Source: Sphingobacterium olei (GTDB lineage Bacteria > Bacteroidota > Bacteroidia > Sphingobacteriales > Sphingobacteriaceae). Taken from it: DNA of 64,000 nucleotides. The stretch lies in contig NZ_SUME01000001.1 of NCBI RefSeq assembly GCF_005048855.1, positions 496,001-560,000 on the forward strand. Direction: 5' to 3'. This document shows, in pieces, positions 44,559 to 54,254 of the stretch (positions are counted from its first letter, which is position 1; the number at the start of each line of letters is the position of its first letter). Both the position numbers and the translations under genes were made by a program. The notes beneath the pieces were generated by a model. The model did no database searches. It was not told the DNA's origin and saw nothing but the letters and a program-made list of their open reading frames with translations.

Positions 44559-44632
44559 GCGCTCATAGCTTAATTGGATAGAGCACCTGACTACGGATCA
44601 GGAGGTTAGGGGTTCGACTCCCTTTGAGCGCA
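44559..44632 (+). tRNA. tRNA-Arg (anticodon ACG), copy 2
   Basis: 74 bases, identical over its full length to copy 1 (start-to-start distance 256 bases). Followed 12 bases later by a terminator and then adk. Confidence 0.95.
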
Positions 44633-44643
44633 CTCATTAACTG

Positions 44644-44677
44644 AAAAGCCTAATTCTTTAAAACGGATTAGGCTTTT
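44644..44677 (+). terminator. Terminator of tRNA-Arg(ACG) copy 2
   Basis: AAAAGCCTAAT pairs with ATTAGGCTTTT around a 12-base loop, followed by ATTTTG. Confidence 0.8.
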
Positions 44678-44706
44678 ATTTTGTCATAATATAACAACTA
44701 AAACTT

Positions 44707-45282
44707 ATGCTAAACCTTGTATTATTCGGACCTCCAGGAGCAGGAAAAGGTACTCAATCGGAAAAACTTATTGATAAATACCAATTAGTCCATGTTTCTA
44801 CCGGAGATATTTTTCGTTCGCATATCAAGAATCAAACAAGTTTGGGGCAGCAGGTAAGCCAAATTATAGCTGAGGGAAATTTAGTTCCCGATTCTATTAC
44901 TATCGCTATGTTGGAAGAGGAAGTCAAAAATAATCCAGATGCTAAAGGATTTATTTTCGATGGTTTCCCCCGCACTGTCGCTCAGGCAGAAGCTTTAGAT
45001 AGGTTTCTCGCGGATAACAATACTGCTATTAGCGGAGTTATCGCGCTGGATGTAACTGAAGAAGAATTGACGCAGCGTATTGCGAAGCGCCAAGAGATAT
45101 CGGGAAGAGCTGATGATGCTGCTGATAAACTTAAAAAGCGTATTGAGGAATATTTCCATAAGACTATCCATGTGTTACCTTATTATGAGGAACAAGGTAA
45201 ATTATCGAAAGTGAACGGAATTGGTGATATAGAAGCTATTTTTGCTGAGTTATCAGCTGTTATTGATAAATATAGTGTTTAA
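44707..45282 (+). CDS. adk: Adenylate kinase
   Basis: Converts AMP and ATP to two ADP in the cytosol. It has 191 residues, the short form with a reduced LID (KRQEISGRADDAADKLKKR) and no zinc cysteines. P-loop GPPGAGKGTQ (about residues 7-16), AMP-binding STGDIFRSHI and GFIFDGFPRTVAQAEAL are intact. The ATG at 44707 fits the family. obgE follows after 12 bases, so the two form an operon. Confidence 0.97.
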   Translation: MLNLVLFGPPGAGKGTQSEKLIDKYQLVHVSTGDIFRSHIKNQTSLGQQVSQIIAEGNLVPDSITIAMLEEEVKNNPDAKGFIFDGFPRTVAQAEALDRFLADNNTAISGVIALDVTEEELTQRIAKRQEISGRADDAADKLKKRIEEYFHKTIHVLPYYEEQGKLSKVNGIGDIEAIFAELSAVIDKYSV

Positions 45283-45294
45283 TTTTTAACTAGT

Positions 45295-46293
45295 ATGGCG
45301 CAAGGCTCGAATTTTGTTGATTATGTGAAAGTGTGTTGTCGTTCGGGACATGGTGGAGCTGGTTCTGCGCATTTACATCGCGATAAACATACAGCTAAGG
45401 GTGGTCCTGACGGTGGAGATGGTGGTCGTGGTGGACATATTATTCTCAAAGGTTCCTCTCAACATTGGACTCTATTGCATTTGAAATATAGGAAACATAT
45501 TATCGCTGCAGATGGTGAACGTGGAGGTGCTTCCTTACGCTCTGGAGCGACCGGGACGGATGAGATTTTAGAAGTTCCGTTAGGTACTGTGGCTAAAGAT
45601 GCTGAAACTGGGGAGGTTCTTTTTGAGATTACAGCGGATGGAGAAACTCAAATCCTAACTCCAGGTGGGAAGGGAGGATTAGGTAATTGGCACTTTAAAT
45701 CAGCAACACAGCAAACACCTAGGCATGCGCAACCTGGTATACCGGGTAAGGAACAATGGGTTATTCTTGAACTGAAGGTATTAGCCGATGTTGGGCTTGT
45801 GGGTTTTCCTAATGCGGGCAAGTCGACATTGTTGTCGGTCGTGTCGGCAGCAAAACCAGAAATTGCAAATTATCCGTTTACAACCTTGGTTCCTAATCTT
45901 GGTATCGTCGGCTATAGAGATAGTAAATCTTTCGTCATGGCGGACATTCCGGGAATTATCGAAGGAGCATCGCAAGGAAAAGGTTTAGGGTATCGTTTCT
46001 TAAGACATATCGAACGAAATTCCGTTCTTTTATTTATGGTGCCGTCTGATACCGATCGTACAATTGCAGAAGAATATAATATCCTTCTGAACGAGTTGAC
46101 TACATATAATCGTGAACTGTTAGACAAACCTCGTTTATTGGCTGTTACTAAATCGGATATGCTGGATGAAGAATTACAAAATGAAATGAAGCTGCAGCTT
46201 CCTCCTCATATTCCATATATATTTATCTCTTCTGTAGCAGGTAAGAATATTCAGGAATTAAAAGATATGCTGTGGAGGACCATCAATTCTTAA
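45295..46293 (+). CDS. obgE: GTPase ObgE/CgtA
   Basis: An essential ribosome-associated GTPase. The 332-residue protein has the glycine-rich Obg fold in the first 155 residues ([28 protein letters not shown] and beyond). The G domain follows: [11 protein letters not shown] (G1), [12 protein letters not shown] (G2), [16 protein letters not shown] (G3), TKSD (G4) and SSVAGKN (G5). There is no C-terminal OCT extension. It is downstream of adk and ends in a bidirectional terminator. Confidence 0.97.
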   Translation: MAQGSNFVDYVKVCCRSGHGGAGSAHLHRDKHTAKGGPDGGDGGRGGHIILKGSSQHWTLLHLKYRKHIIAADGERGGASLRSGATGTDEILEVPLGTVAKDAETGEVLFEITADGETQILTPGGKGGLGNWHFKSATQQTPRHAQPGIPGKEQWVILELKVLADVGLVGFPNAGKSTLLSVVSAAKPEIANYPFTTLVPNLGIVGYRDSKSFVMADIPGIIEGASQGKGLGYRFLRHIERNSVLLFMVPSDTDRTIAEEYNILLNELTTYNRELLDKPRLLAVTKSDMLDEELQNEMKLQLPPHIPYIFISSVAGKNIQELKDMLWRTINS

Positions 46294-46308
46294 GCGCATA
46301 TGTAAGTA

Positions 46309-46360
46309 AGATAAAATTAAAGGCTAACCGATTTTACTTGATTAGCCTTTAATTTTATCT
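46309..46360. terminator. Bidirectional terminator obgE / accA
   Basis: A 19-bp perfect stem with core AATTAAAGGCTAA / TTAGCCTTTAATT and a 14-base loop, flanked by A/T runs, between convergent genes. Confidence 0.85.
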
Positions 46361-46372
46361 GTATAGTATACT

Positions 46373-47326
46373 TTATTCGTTTACCACGCCCATTTTACTG
46401 AACTTATCAATACGTTCGGCAACTAACGTGTCTGTATCTTTTGCTTGAAGAACAGTTAAATCGCTTAAAATTTTATCTTTTACGTTTTGAGCAGCAATTA
46501 ATGGGTTTTGATGAGCGCCACCTAATGGCTCAGCAATGATACCGTCAATTAACCCATTACCCAACATGTCTTTTGCGGTAAGTTTTAGTGATTCAGCGGC
46601 CTTTTCCTTCTGATCCCAACTGCGATATAAGATAGAAGAACAGGATTCGGGAGAGATAACGGAATACCAAGTGTTGTCCATCATATAGACTCGATCACCA
46701 ATACCGATTCCTAAAGCACCGCCTGAGGCTCCTTCGCCTATTACGATACAGATTACGGGAACTTTTAGAATCGACATCTCTAACAGATTTCGTGCAATAG
46801 CTTCTCCTTGACCTCTTTCTTCTGCTTCTATCCCAGGATAAGCACCCATTGTATCAATTAACGTGATAACGGGTTTGTTGAACTTTTCTGCCATTTTCAT
46901 TAGACGTAAAGCTTTACGGTACCCTTCAGGATTCGCCATACCGAAGTTACGGTATTGTCTTTCTTTGGTATTTTTTCCTTTTTGATGCCCGATTACCATG
47001 ACAGATTGGCCACCTATAGACGCAAAACCACCTACTATTGCTTTGTCGTCCTTAACCGTACGGTCACCGTGTAATTCAACAAATTCATCACAAATCATTT
47101 CGATATAATCGAAGGTTTGTGGACGCTCCGGATGGCGGGACATCTGAACCTTTTGCCAACCGGTCATATTATTGTAGATCTCCTGTTTGGTTATTTCCAA
47201 TTTTTCTTCTAGCTCACGTACAGTCGCGCTCATGTCTACTTTCGTTTTCTCGGCTACCTGCTGTACTTTTTCTATCTGTGTTTGCAAATCTGCAATTGGT
47301 TTTTCAAAATCAAATGTTGTTTCCAT
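46373..47326 (-). CDS. accA: Acetyl-CoA carboxylase carboxyltransferase subunit alpha
   Basis: The alpha half of the carboxyltransferase that makes malonyl-CoA for fatty acid synthesis. The protein has 317 residues. Motifs include [35 protein letters not shown], the crotonase-fold oxyanion region [17 protein letters not shown] and [20 protein letters not shown]. It stands alone; accD, accB and accC are outside the window. Confidence 0.97.
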   Translation of the reverse strand: METTFDFEKPIADLQTQIEKVQQVAEKTKVDMSATVRELEEKLEITKQEIYNNMTGWQKVQMSRHPERPQTFDYIEMICDEFVELHGDRTVKDDKAIVGGFASIGGQSVMVIGHQKGKNTKERQYRNFGMANPEGYRKALRLMKMAEKFNKPVITLIDTMGAYPGIEAEERGQGEAIARNLLEMSILKVPVICIVIGEGASGGALGIGIGDRVYMMDNTWYSVISPESCSSILYRSWDQKEKAAESLKLTAKDMLGNGLIDGIIAEPLGGAHQNPLIAAQNVKDKILSDLTVLQAKDTDTLVAERIDKFSKMGVVNE

Positions 47327-47538
47327 ATAAAAGCTCTTTCACTTTAAGCGAGCTAAGTTAGTGTATTTTTGTCTATTTTAAAATATTTGCGTGCTAAAAA
47401 GAACCCTCAACAATAGAAGAGAATCAAATGGTATTTATTATCTATTGGAAGTATTTTATAATAAGTATGACTATATAATCAGAAATTATTAAGCTACATT
47501 CTAAATAAATTTACTAGTTTAGCATGTTATGTTTTCGT

Positions 47539-48411
47539 ATGGTAGAGAAAGAAAATAAGAATAAAATACCCATTTCTTTTATTTTAAAAATTGTCGCAGT
47601 TATTCTGTTAATAGGCTCTTTTTTGTTGTTTGAGGATAAGATTAATGAGAATAAATGGCTTATTCAAGTCATTAAAGGTTTGAACACCTTTTTGATTCCC
47701 AGTATAATACTTTCTGTCTCCCGTTTTATTGTGATTGCATTATATAACGCACAACATGCTAATAAAGCGGTACGAGGAAATTTTGTATTGGGGATTAATC
47801 GTCTTACTGCAATCCTCAATGCCGTATTTGCAATAATAGCCATCATGATTGCATTGGGAATAAATCCTATTGAATTTGTCACAAGTTTGACCATTGTTGC
47901 GATGGCTATTGCGGTCCTATTCCGGGATTATATTACGAATCTGATAAGTGGTTTATTCATTATGTTTTCCGAACAGCTTTCTGTAGGCGATCGTATTAAA
48001 ATAGGAGATCATAAAGGGCGAATAGTTGATATTACCTTTGCAAATGTCATTGTGCAGAATGAAGAGGATGATATTGTAATGGTGCCGAACAACCTGGTTT
48101 TTACCAATCCTACCGTTAATTTGTCGGCTCATCGGTCTAATTTATTTACCGTCAAATTCGAACTCCCGCTACATGCTGCGACCGAAATAGATAAATTAGA
48201 AAATGAAGTACAAGCGGTGATATTGAATCATCCAAATTTAGCAAAGGAGAGCGATATGATATTGAATGTCGAAGAAATTGGGAAGGATTTCGTGCGATAT
48301 AAAATTGAACTGCATGCCATAAGCAGCAGCAATCGCCTGCATAAACAATTGGAGAATGAGCTTTTAAGGCAGATCCTTATTTTTGAAAAAACTTTAATTA
48401 AATCTTCCTGA
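47539..48411 (+). CDS. MscS family mechanosensitive ion channel
   Basis: 290 residues from ATG 47539. Three membrane segments occupy about residues 10-120. The pore helix region (LTIVAMAIAVLFRDYITNLISGLFIMF) leads into the beta domain (SVGDRIKIGDHKGRIVDI, VMVPNNLVFTNPTVNLS) and a C-terminal alpha/beta part. This is the MscS layout, which releases solutes on hypo-osmotic shock. A start five codons earlier (47524) is possible. The gene overlaps coaA by 14 bases tail to tail. Confidence 0.9.
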   Translation: MVEKENKNKIPISFILKIVAVILLIGSFLLFEDKINENKWLIQVIKGLNTFLIPSIILSVSRFIVIALYNAQHANKAVRGNFVLGINRLTAILNAVFAIIAIMIALGINPIEFVTSLTIVAMAIAVLFRDYITNLISGLFIMFSEQLSVGDRIKIGDHKGRIVDITFANVIVQNEEDDIVMVPNNLVFTNPTVNLSAHRSNLFTVKFELPLHAATEIDKLENEVQAVILNHPNLAKESDMILNVEEIGKDFVRYKIELHAISSSNRLHKQLENELLRQILIFEKTLIKSS

Positions 48412-49351
48412 CTTTAATTGTTTTTACAAAGTGCTGTGAACCTTTTTCCAAAATTAAGTCTGCACGATATTTGGTTGGTAGAATATTGTCCAGAAGATTT
48501 GGGCGATTGATTTCGTTCCAGATTTGGGTGGCCATTTGAACACTTTCCTCCCGGGATAAATCCGCGTATTTGTGAAAATATGACGATGGATCCTGGAAAG
48601 CTGTTGCACGTAGGGATTCGAACCGGTTGATGTACCAATTCACAATATCCTTTTCTGCAGCATCTACATAAATGGCGTAATCAAAAAAGTCAGATACGAA
48701 TACACCTGATCCTTGTGTACGTTGCGAATTGACTTGTAATACATTTATTCCTTCTACAATCAGGATATCAGGATTTTGTATCTTTTGTTTTTCGTGCCCC
48801 AGTATATCGTATTTCATATGAGAGTATACAGGCACGGTGACTAATTTTTGCCCTGATTTCATAGACGAGAGAAAATTTAATAAGCTTTTTGTATCATAGC
48901 TTTCTGGAAAACCTTTTCTGTTCAATATATTACGCTCGACAAGAATCTTGTTGGGGTATAAAAAGCCATCGGTGGTTACCAATTCAACTTTAGGTTTATC
49001 AGGTAATAGGGATAATACCTTTTTTAATACGCGGGCTGTTGTACTTTTTCCTACGGCTACAGAACCGGCTATACCAATAATGAAAGGTAATTTTTGTTGA
49101 GTTCGTTGAAAGAAACTATTGTTGTTATCGCGGAGTGTTGTGTAGTTGTTAATATGTAGCTCCAAGAGGTGAGATAGCGGAAAATATACCTCTTCAATCT
49201 CCTGCATATTCAGCGGCTCGTTTAAGGCATGTAATTGGTCAATATCCTGAGCAATTAGGGTATGATTAAAATGTCCATTCAGACTCTTCCATTCTTCTCT
49301 TTCGAAGGTTTGGTAAGGATTGCTGAATGTTTGCTCGCTGAGAGATGTCAT
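48398..49351 (-). CDS. coaA: Pantothenate kinase, type I
   Basis: Phosphorylates pantothenate, the first step of coenzyme A synthesis. The protein has 317 residues. P-loop GIAGSVAVGKSTTARVLKKVL (about residues 92-112), VELVTTDGFLYPNK, KGFPESYD and EGINVLQV are all characteristic of the CoaA type. The promoter at 49381-49412 carries the spacer palindrome found at gpmI and the glycosyltransferase gene. Confidence 0.96.
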   Translation of the reverse strand: MTSLSEQTFSNPYQTFEREEWKSLNGHFNHTLIAQDIDQLHALNEPLNMQEIEEVYFPLSHLLELHINNYTTLRDNNNSFFQRTQQKLPFIIGIAGSVAVGKSTTARVLKKVLSLLPDKPKVELVTTDGFLYPNKILVERNILNRKGFPESYDTKSLLNFLSSMKSGQKLVTVPVYSHMKYDILGHEKQKIQNPDILIVEGINVLQVNSQRTQGSGVFVSDFFDYAIYVDAAEKDIVNWYINRFESLRATAFQDPSSYFHKYADLSREESVQMATQIWNEINRPNLLDNILPTKYRADLILEKGSQHFVKTIKVRKI

Positions 49352-49380
49352 GAAAATATGCGTTGATACTAAAATTTTGC

Positions 49381-49412
49381 CAAACTTAGATAAAATGCTT
49401 TGTATTCACAAA
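49381..49412 (-). promoter_or_regulatory. coaA promoter with spacer palindrome
   Basis: On the minus strand TTTG (49409-49412), a 20-base spacer and TAAGTTTG (49381-49388). The spacer holds AATAC-AAA-GCATT (49394-49406), one base off the perfect palindrome seen at gpmI and the glycosyltransferase gene, at the same 5-base distance from the -7 box. Confidence 0.7.
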
Positions 49413-49446
49413 CGAACATAATGAGCTCATGCATACGAATAATAAA

Positions 49447-49848
49447 TTATATCATATTGCTTTCTATTGTAATGGGATTAGTCAAGATGCTGTGAATTGG
49501 ACATTTATCGGCAATTTTATATATACGTTGTTTCTGTTCGGGAGTAAGGTCGCCCGAAAGTGTGATGTGACAACGGATGTACGTGGTCTGTTGTTGTTCG
49601 CTTTTTTTTACTTCTGAGGATAAACGCACTTCCACTTTGTCTAATGGCCAATTTTTTCGATCGGCATACATGCGCATTGTCATGGCTTTGCATGTTCCTA
49701 AAGAAGAGAGTAGCAGTGGAGTAGGCGAGAAGCCCTTATCTTGTCCACCCAATTCCTCGGGCTCGTCAGCAATGATTGTGTGCTTGTCAAAATTGATCTC
49801 GGTTGTGTATTTTTCTTTCCCGATGATAACGCTAACTTCTTTCGTCAT
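49447..49848 (-). CDS. OsmC family protein
   Basis: A 133-residue peroxiredoxin-like protein of the OsmC/YhfA fold. The two redox cysteines are in LSSLGTCKAMTMRMYADRK (about residue 53) and ADKCPIHSIL (about residue 121). It probably detoxifies organic peroxides. It lies 6 bases downstream of mgsA on the same strand and is likely co-transcribed. Confidence 0.93.
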   Translation of the reverse strand: MTKEVSVIIGKEKYTTEINFDKHTIIADEPEELGGQDKGFSPTPLLLSSLGTCKAMTMRMYADRKNWPLDKVEVRLSSEVKKSEQQQTTYIRCHITLSGDLTPEQKQRIYKIADKCPIHSILTNPITIESNMI

Positions 49849-49854
49849 GTTGAT

Positions 49855-50229
49855 TTATAAGTTGTCGTCTAAAAGGCCTTCAATTATTAATGATCCCGTT
49901 CCCGGATTTGTGGCTAGTGGAACATTGTACAGATCACAGATCCGCATCAACATTTGGATATCAGGTTCGTGTGGGTGCTTGCCCAAGGGATCCCTGAAAA
50001 ATATTATCCCGTCAATTTTCCCTTCAGCTGCCAATGCCGCTATTTGCGCATCGCCGCCTTTAGGACCACTTAATTTGAGTTCAACTGCGAGTCCAGTTTG
50101 TTGGATATAAGATCCCGTTGTACCTGTAGCAACGAGCTTCGCTTTGCGTAAATATTCGATATGATCTTTTACAAAACCCACCATTTCGGCCTTTTTTCCG
50201 TCGTGAGCAATCAGTGCAATTGTTTTCAT
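49855..50229 (-). CDS. mgsA: Methylglyoxal synthase
   Basis: Converts dihydroxyacetone phosphate to methylglyoxal and phosphate, a bypass of lower glycolysis. It has 124 residues. Motifs IALIAHDGKK, TGTTG, LSGPKGGDAQIA, FFRDPLGKHPHEPDI and ATNPGTG carry the phosphate-binding and catalytic Asp/His residues. osmC follows after 6 bases; its peroxide-detoxifying role may help against the reactive product (inference). Confidence 0.95.
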   Translation of the reverse strand: MKTIALIAHDGKKAEMVGFVKDHIEYLRKAKLVATGTTGSYIQQTGLAVELKLSGPKGGDAQIAALAAEGKIDGIIFFRDPLGKHPHEPDIQMLMRICDLYNVPLATNPGTGSLIIEGLLDDNL

Positions 50230-50295
50230 CTATTTATTGATAAGTTTAAGCTTTTATTATGTATACGTCAGGTTCATTTTTTATAAAAAAGTTGA

Positions 50296-51528
50296 TTAAC
50301 CGAAGAATATATATGCTAAAAAAATTGCCGCTATTAATCCTACCAGATCAGCTATTAAACCACACGTCAGGGCGTATTTGGTATTCTTAATGCCTACTGA
50401 ACCAAAATAAACAGCCAATACATAGAAAGTAGTTTCTGACGACCCTTGTATGATGCTAGCAAGTCTTCCTTGAAAAGAATCTACACCGTAGGTTTCCATA
50501 ATGTCAATCATGAGTCCTCGGGCTCCACCACCGCTAAGTGTTTTCATGAATCCAACTGGTAAGGTGGGGACAAATCGTGTGTCTAATCCAAAATATGAAA
50601 CTATCGAGCCAATCCCATCTACAATATAATCCATACATCCTGTCGTTCTAAAAGCCGAAATCGCGACCAAAATTGCTATTAGAAATGGAATGATCATCAC
50701 AGAGGTTTTAAAGCCTTCTTTGGCACCTTCTATGAACGAATCATAGACATTGATCTTTTTTGCTGCAGCGTAGGCAATAAACAACACGATGATAGAAAAG
50801 ATAAGTAATCCACCAATTAACCCAGTTATTTTTTGAATTTCGTGGGGGGGTAACCCATTAAGTCCAAAGTATAGCAAGCACATCAGTCCGACAAAAAATC
50901 CGAGAAAGATAAGAATAGGAAGCTTAAAAAGGTTAATCTTCTGATAAGCCGCTACGGCTATCATACCCGATACGAATGATATAAATGTTCCGATAAGCGA
51001 CGGGATAAAAATGTCTGCAGGATTTTCTGCGCCGGCAGCCATACGTAAGGCAATAACAGAAGTTGGTATCAAGGTGATGCCCGCAGTATTCAATACTAAA
51101 AACATGATCTGGGCATTGGTAGCCGTGTCTTTTTCTGGATTGATCTCATGCATTTCCTTCATCGCTTTTAAGCCTAGGGGAGTCGCTGCATTGTCTAATC
51201 CCAACATATTGGCCGAGAAGTTCATAATAATAGAACCGTTTGCCGGATGGCTTTTTGGAATTCCAGGAAATAATTTACTGAAGAAGGGGCTTACTCCTTT
51301 TGCAAACAAGGTAATCATGCCGGCCTGTTCTCCAACCTTCATAATGCCCAGCCAAAAGGTCATAATACCAATGAGTCCTATCGATAATTCAGCACCCGTT
51401 TTTGCGCTATCAAAAATACCGTTAACAACTGCTGAGAAAATTTCTGTATCACCAAAAAATATGAGCTTTATAAATGCAACAACAAAAGAGATAATAAAGA
51501 AGCCTACCCAAACGTAATTTAATGCCAT
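50296..51528 (-). CDS. Nucleoside-recognition (SpmA/SpmB-like) membrane protein
   Basis: A 410-residue inner-membrane protein that joins SpmA-like and SpmB-like halves, which Bacillus keeps as two spore-maturation proteins. Gate-domain motifs are IMNFSANMLGLDNAATPLGLKAM in the first half and KTLSGGGARGLMIDIMETYG with IQGSSETTFYVLAVYFGSVGI in the second. About ten membrane segments are visible. The transported molecule is not known, and no sporulation is implied in this group. Confidence 0.92.
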   Translation of the reverse strand: MALNYVWVGFFIISFVVAFIKLIFFGDTEIFSAVVNGIFDSAKTGAELSIGLIGIMTFWLGIMKVGEQAGMITLFAKGVSPFFSKLFPGIPKSHPANGSIIMNFSANMLGLDNAATPLGLKAMKEMHEINPEKDTATNAQIMFLVLNTAGITLIPTSVIALRMAAGAENPADIFIPSLIGTFISFVSGMIAVAAYQKINLFKLPILIFLGFFVGLMCLLYFGLNGLPPHEIQKITGLIGGLLIFSIIVLFIAYAAAKKINVYDSFIEGAKEGFKTSVMIIPFLIAILVAISAFRTTGCMDYIVDGIGSIVSYFGLDTRFVPTLPVGFMKTLSGGGARGLMIDIMETYGVDSFQGRLASIIQGSSETTFYVLAVYFGSVGIKNTKYALTCGLIADLVGLIAAIFLAYIFFG

Positions 51529-51567
51529 ATGCTTGTTTGTTTGAGTAAATGTAGTATTTAAGAAGGA

Positions 51568-52848
51568 TTATTCCAATACAGTGTTAAGCGTTTTTAGTAT
51601 AGCACTGGCTTTTAGTTCACACTCGTTATACTCCTTTTCGGGATCTGCTTCTATGGTCAAAGCGCCCCCTGTGTGAAAAGAAAGATATTTAGAACTTTTG
51701 TTGTACAGAATGGTGCGAATAATGACATTAAAATCAAAATCGCCATTAAACGAAAAATAGCCAACAGCACCAGCATATACACCTCTACGGCTTATTTCAT
51801 ATTGATCACATAGACGCATGGCACTAATTTTAGGTGCTCCTGTCATCGATCCGGCAGGAAAGGTATCTTTAATTACCTGGATATCAGATTTTGATTGATC
51901 TATTTTACAAGTAATAGTTGAAATCAATTGATGAACCTGTTTAAAGGTATGTACCTGTGGTCTCTTTTCTGCCGCTACCGTACCGGGTAATGCGCTGCGT
52001 GTTAGATCATTGCGTACAAGATCGACGATCATTACATTTTCAGCAATCTCTTTCGGATTGTTTTTTAATGTATGAATGATTTCCTGATCTTCCTGTGGCG
52101 TATTACCTCGCGGTGCAGTACCTTTGATGGGCTGTGATATTAATATATCGCCTCTTTTGGCTAAGAAACGCTCTGGCGATGCCGATAAAATGTATTTGTC
52201 ATTCGCTTTGAAAAACGTGGAAAAAGGAGTAGGAGAGACAGTATTGAGTTTGGTGTAAACCGCTAACGGATCTAACTCAACATTTTCAGCATAAAATTCC
52301 TGGCATAAGTTTACTTCGTAAACATCCCCTCGTTTGATGTGATCCATCATCCGATGAAAAGCATTGAAATAAGCTTTTTTTGAAAATCGTCTTTTTATTT
52401 TCTTGTTAAAGTCAGCAATAGATTCGGTAGAAGAATAATGATTTATCGATTCGTAGATTTGAGAAGGTTTCTCAGCTTCTATTTCAATAGATGTACCGAT
52501 AAATTTAATAAGGACTTTTGGAATAAAAAAATATGCATCTGCAAAACCTACTGGATTGGGAAAGGAGGTCTTTAGTGATTCAATCTCATTCTTAAGATCA
52601 TAACTGAAAAAGCCAAACATCCAATTGCTGGAATGTTTGGCTTTAAATATTGTTAATTTCTCAAAAGTAGTAAGGCTATCACTTTCAAATATTTCGGATG
52701 CATCTACAGCGAGCATCGCATCTATTGATGCATAATCATCCTTGTAATCATTAGATTGAAGAAAACATACTTGTTCAAACTGTTGCGCCCATTGTAACGC
52801 CTTAGCCTGAAAAATGTTTCTGTTTACTTCATAAGTGGCTTTAGCCAT
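51568..52848 (-). CDS. pabB: Aminodeoxychorismate synthase component I
   Basis: Makes 4-amino-4-deoxychorismate for folate with a glutaminase partner. The 426-residue protein has the chorismate-binding domain in its C-terminal 260 residues: GDVYEVNLCQEF, SASPERFL, QPIKGTAPRG (the PIKGT of PabB and related ADC synthases), DLVRNDL, TFPAGSMTGAPK and FHTGGALTIEADPEKEYNE. An anthranilate synthase is the alternative; the short N-terminal domain and absence of a trp operon favour PabB. It lies 8 bases downstream of purA on the minus strand. Confidence 0.85.
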   Translation of the reverse strand: MAKATYEVNRNIFQAKALQWAQQFEQVCFLQSNDYKDDYASIDAMLAVDASEIFESDSLTTFEKLTIFKAKHSSNWMFGFFSYDLKNEIESLKTSFPNPVGFADAYFFIPKVLIKFIGTSIEIEAEKPSQIYESINHYSSTESIADFNKKIKRRFSKKAYFNAFHRMMDHIKRGDVYEVNLCQEFYAENVELDPLAVYTKLNTVSPTPFSTFFKANDKYILSASPERFLAKRGDILISQPIKGTAPRGNTPQEDQEIIHTLKNNPKEIAENVMIVDLVRNDLTRSALPGTVAAEKRPQVHTFKQVHQLISTITCKIDQSKSDIQVIKDTFPAGSMTGAPKISAMRLCDQYEISRRGVYAGAVGYFSFNGDFDFNVIIRTILYNKSSKYLSFHTGGALTIEADPEKEYNECELKASAILKTLNTVLE

Positions 52849-52856
52849 AGTATATT

Positions 52857-54128
52857 TTAGAGTTCTATAGTTTGAATGCGGTCCGGACCTACAGACAAAT
52901 ATTTGATAGGCACTTCTAGCGCTTTTTCTAAGTATGCGATGTAATTTGCTAATGCTGCTGGAATTTCATCTTTGCTACGGATACCTGTTAAATCTTGATT
53001 CCATCCTTCGATTTCTTCGAGAACTGGTTCTGCTGTATGCGTGATAATCTCATAAGGCATATAATCGATTATCTCACCGTTGTATTTGTAATGTGTGCAT
53101 GCATAGATTTTATCAAATGTATCCAATACATCTGCTTTCATCATGATTAGCTCCGTGACACCATTTAGCATGATCGCATATTTCAAAGCAGGGATATCAA
53201 TCCAGCCTGTACGACGTGCACGGCCAGTCGTTGCTCCAAATTCATGTCCCAATTGCCGTAGTCTTTCACCGGTTTCATCATCCAATTCGGTTGGAAAGGG
53301 GCCACCGCCAACACGTGTAGCATAGGCTTTGAAGATTCCATATACCTCTCCAATTTTGTTTGGAGCAATACCCAATCCTGTACAAGCTCCCGCAGTAGTG
53401 GTATTGGATGAAGTTACGAAAGGATAGGATCCGAAGTCAACATCCAAAAGCGTACCTTGAGCACCCTCCGCCAACACTTTTTTTCCTTCCTTTAAATATT
53501 TATTCACCAAATGTTCCGAATCTACATGCGGGATCGTTTTAATGAACTCAATGGCATTTAAGAAAGCTTCTTCTTTTTCAGAAAAATCTGGTATTTCACC
53601 GTAATGTGCAAGAATTGAAAGGTGTTTCTCTTTTAATTTTTCATAACGTTCTTGGAAGTCCGGAAGCGTGGTGTCACCAACACGTAGGCCATTACGACCC
53701 GTTTTATCCATATAGGTCGGGCCAATGCCCTTTAGCGTTGAACCGATCTTGCCTGCGCCCATTTTGGATTCGGATGCCGCATCCAATAATTGATGAGTGG
53801 GTAAGATCAAATGTGCCTTGCGTGCAAGTACTAAATTACCTTTACCAACTGGGTCGAAACCAGCAGTTTTCAGGTTGTCTAACTCTCTTTTCAGAATAAT
53901 GGGATCAATTACAACACCATTACCGATTAGATTAAGTGTTCCTTCGTTGAAAATTCCCGATGGGATCGTGTTCAAAACAAATTTTTTGTTGTCAAACTCC
54001 AATGTGTGTCCGGCATTAGGACCGCCTTGAAAGCGAGCGATTAAATCGTATTTTGGACAAAAAACGTCTACGATTTTTCCTTTACCCTCGTCGCCCCATT
54101 GTAGGCCCAATAGCACATCAACTTGCAT
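52857..54128 (-). CDS. purA: Adenylosuccinate synthetase
   Basis: Joins IMP and aspartate with GTP, the first committed step to AMP. The length of 423 residues is standard. It shows GLQWGDEGKGKIVD at the N-terminus (P-loop and catalytic Asp), GGPNAGHT, the IMP loop GPTYMDKTGRNGLR, GATTGRARRTGWID and SVGPDR at the end. It is upstream of pabB on the same strand. Confidence 0.97.
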   Translation of the reverse strand: MQVDVLLGLQWGDEGKGKIVDVFCPKYDLIARFQGGPNAGHTLEFDNKKFVLNTIPSGIFNEGTLNLIGNGVVIDPIILKRELDNLKTAGFDPVGKGNLVLARKAHLILPTHQLLDAASESKMGAGKIGSTLKGIGPTYMDKTGRNGLRVGDTTLPDFQERYEKLKEKHLSILAHYGEIPDFSEKEEAFLNAIEFIKTIPHVDSEHLVNKYLKEGKKVLAEGAQGTLLDVDFGSYPFVTSSNTTTAGACTGLGIAPNKIGEVYGIFKAYATRVGGGPFPTELDDETGERLRQLGHEFGATTGRARRTGWIDIPALKYAIMLNGVTELIMMKADVLDTFDKIYACTHYKYNGEIIDYMPYEIITHTAEPVLEEIEGWNQDLTGIRSKDEIPAALANYIAYLEKALEVPIKYLSVGPDRIQTIEL

Positions 54129-54254
54129 AGTTTTTTTATATTGAGATTAATATTGAATGTATGTTTCCGTTTTACTAAAAATAAAATGTTCAGAAATTGA
54201 AAAAGCAATTTCTGAACAAATTTAGTATATTATACGTTGGATTGGGAATTAATT

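Noticed and set aside
49577..50110. 177-codon plus-strand frame
   Set aside because: It is opposite osmC and mgsA, both clearly recognisable, so it is a shadow.
51011..51517. 168-codon plus-strand frame
   Set aside because: Lies entirely opposite the SpmA/SpmB-like gene and shows no family motifs.
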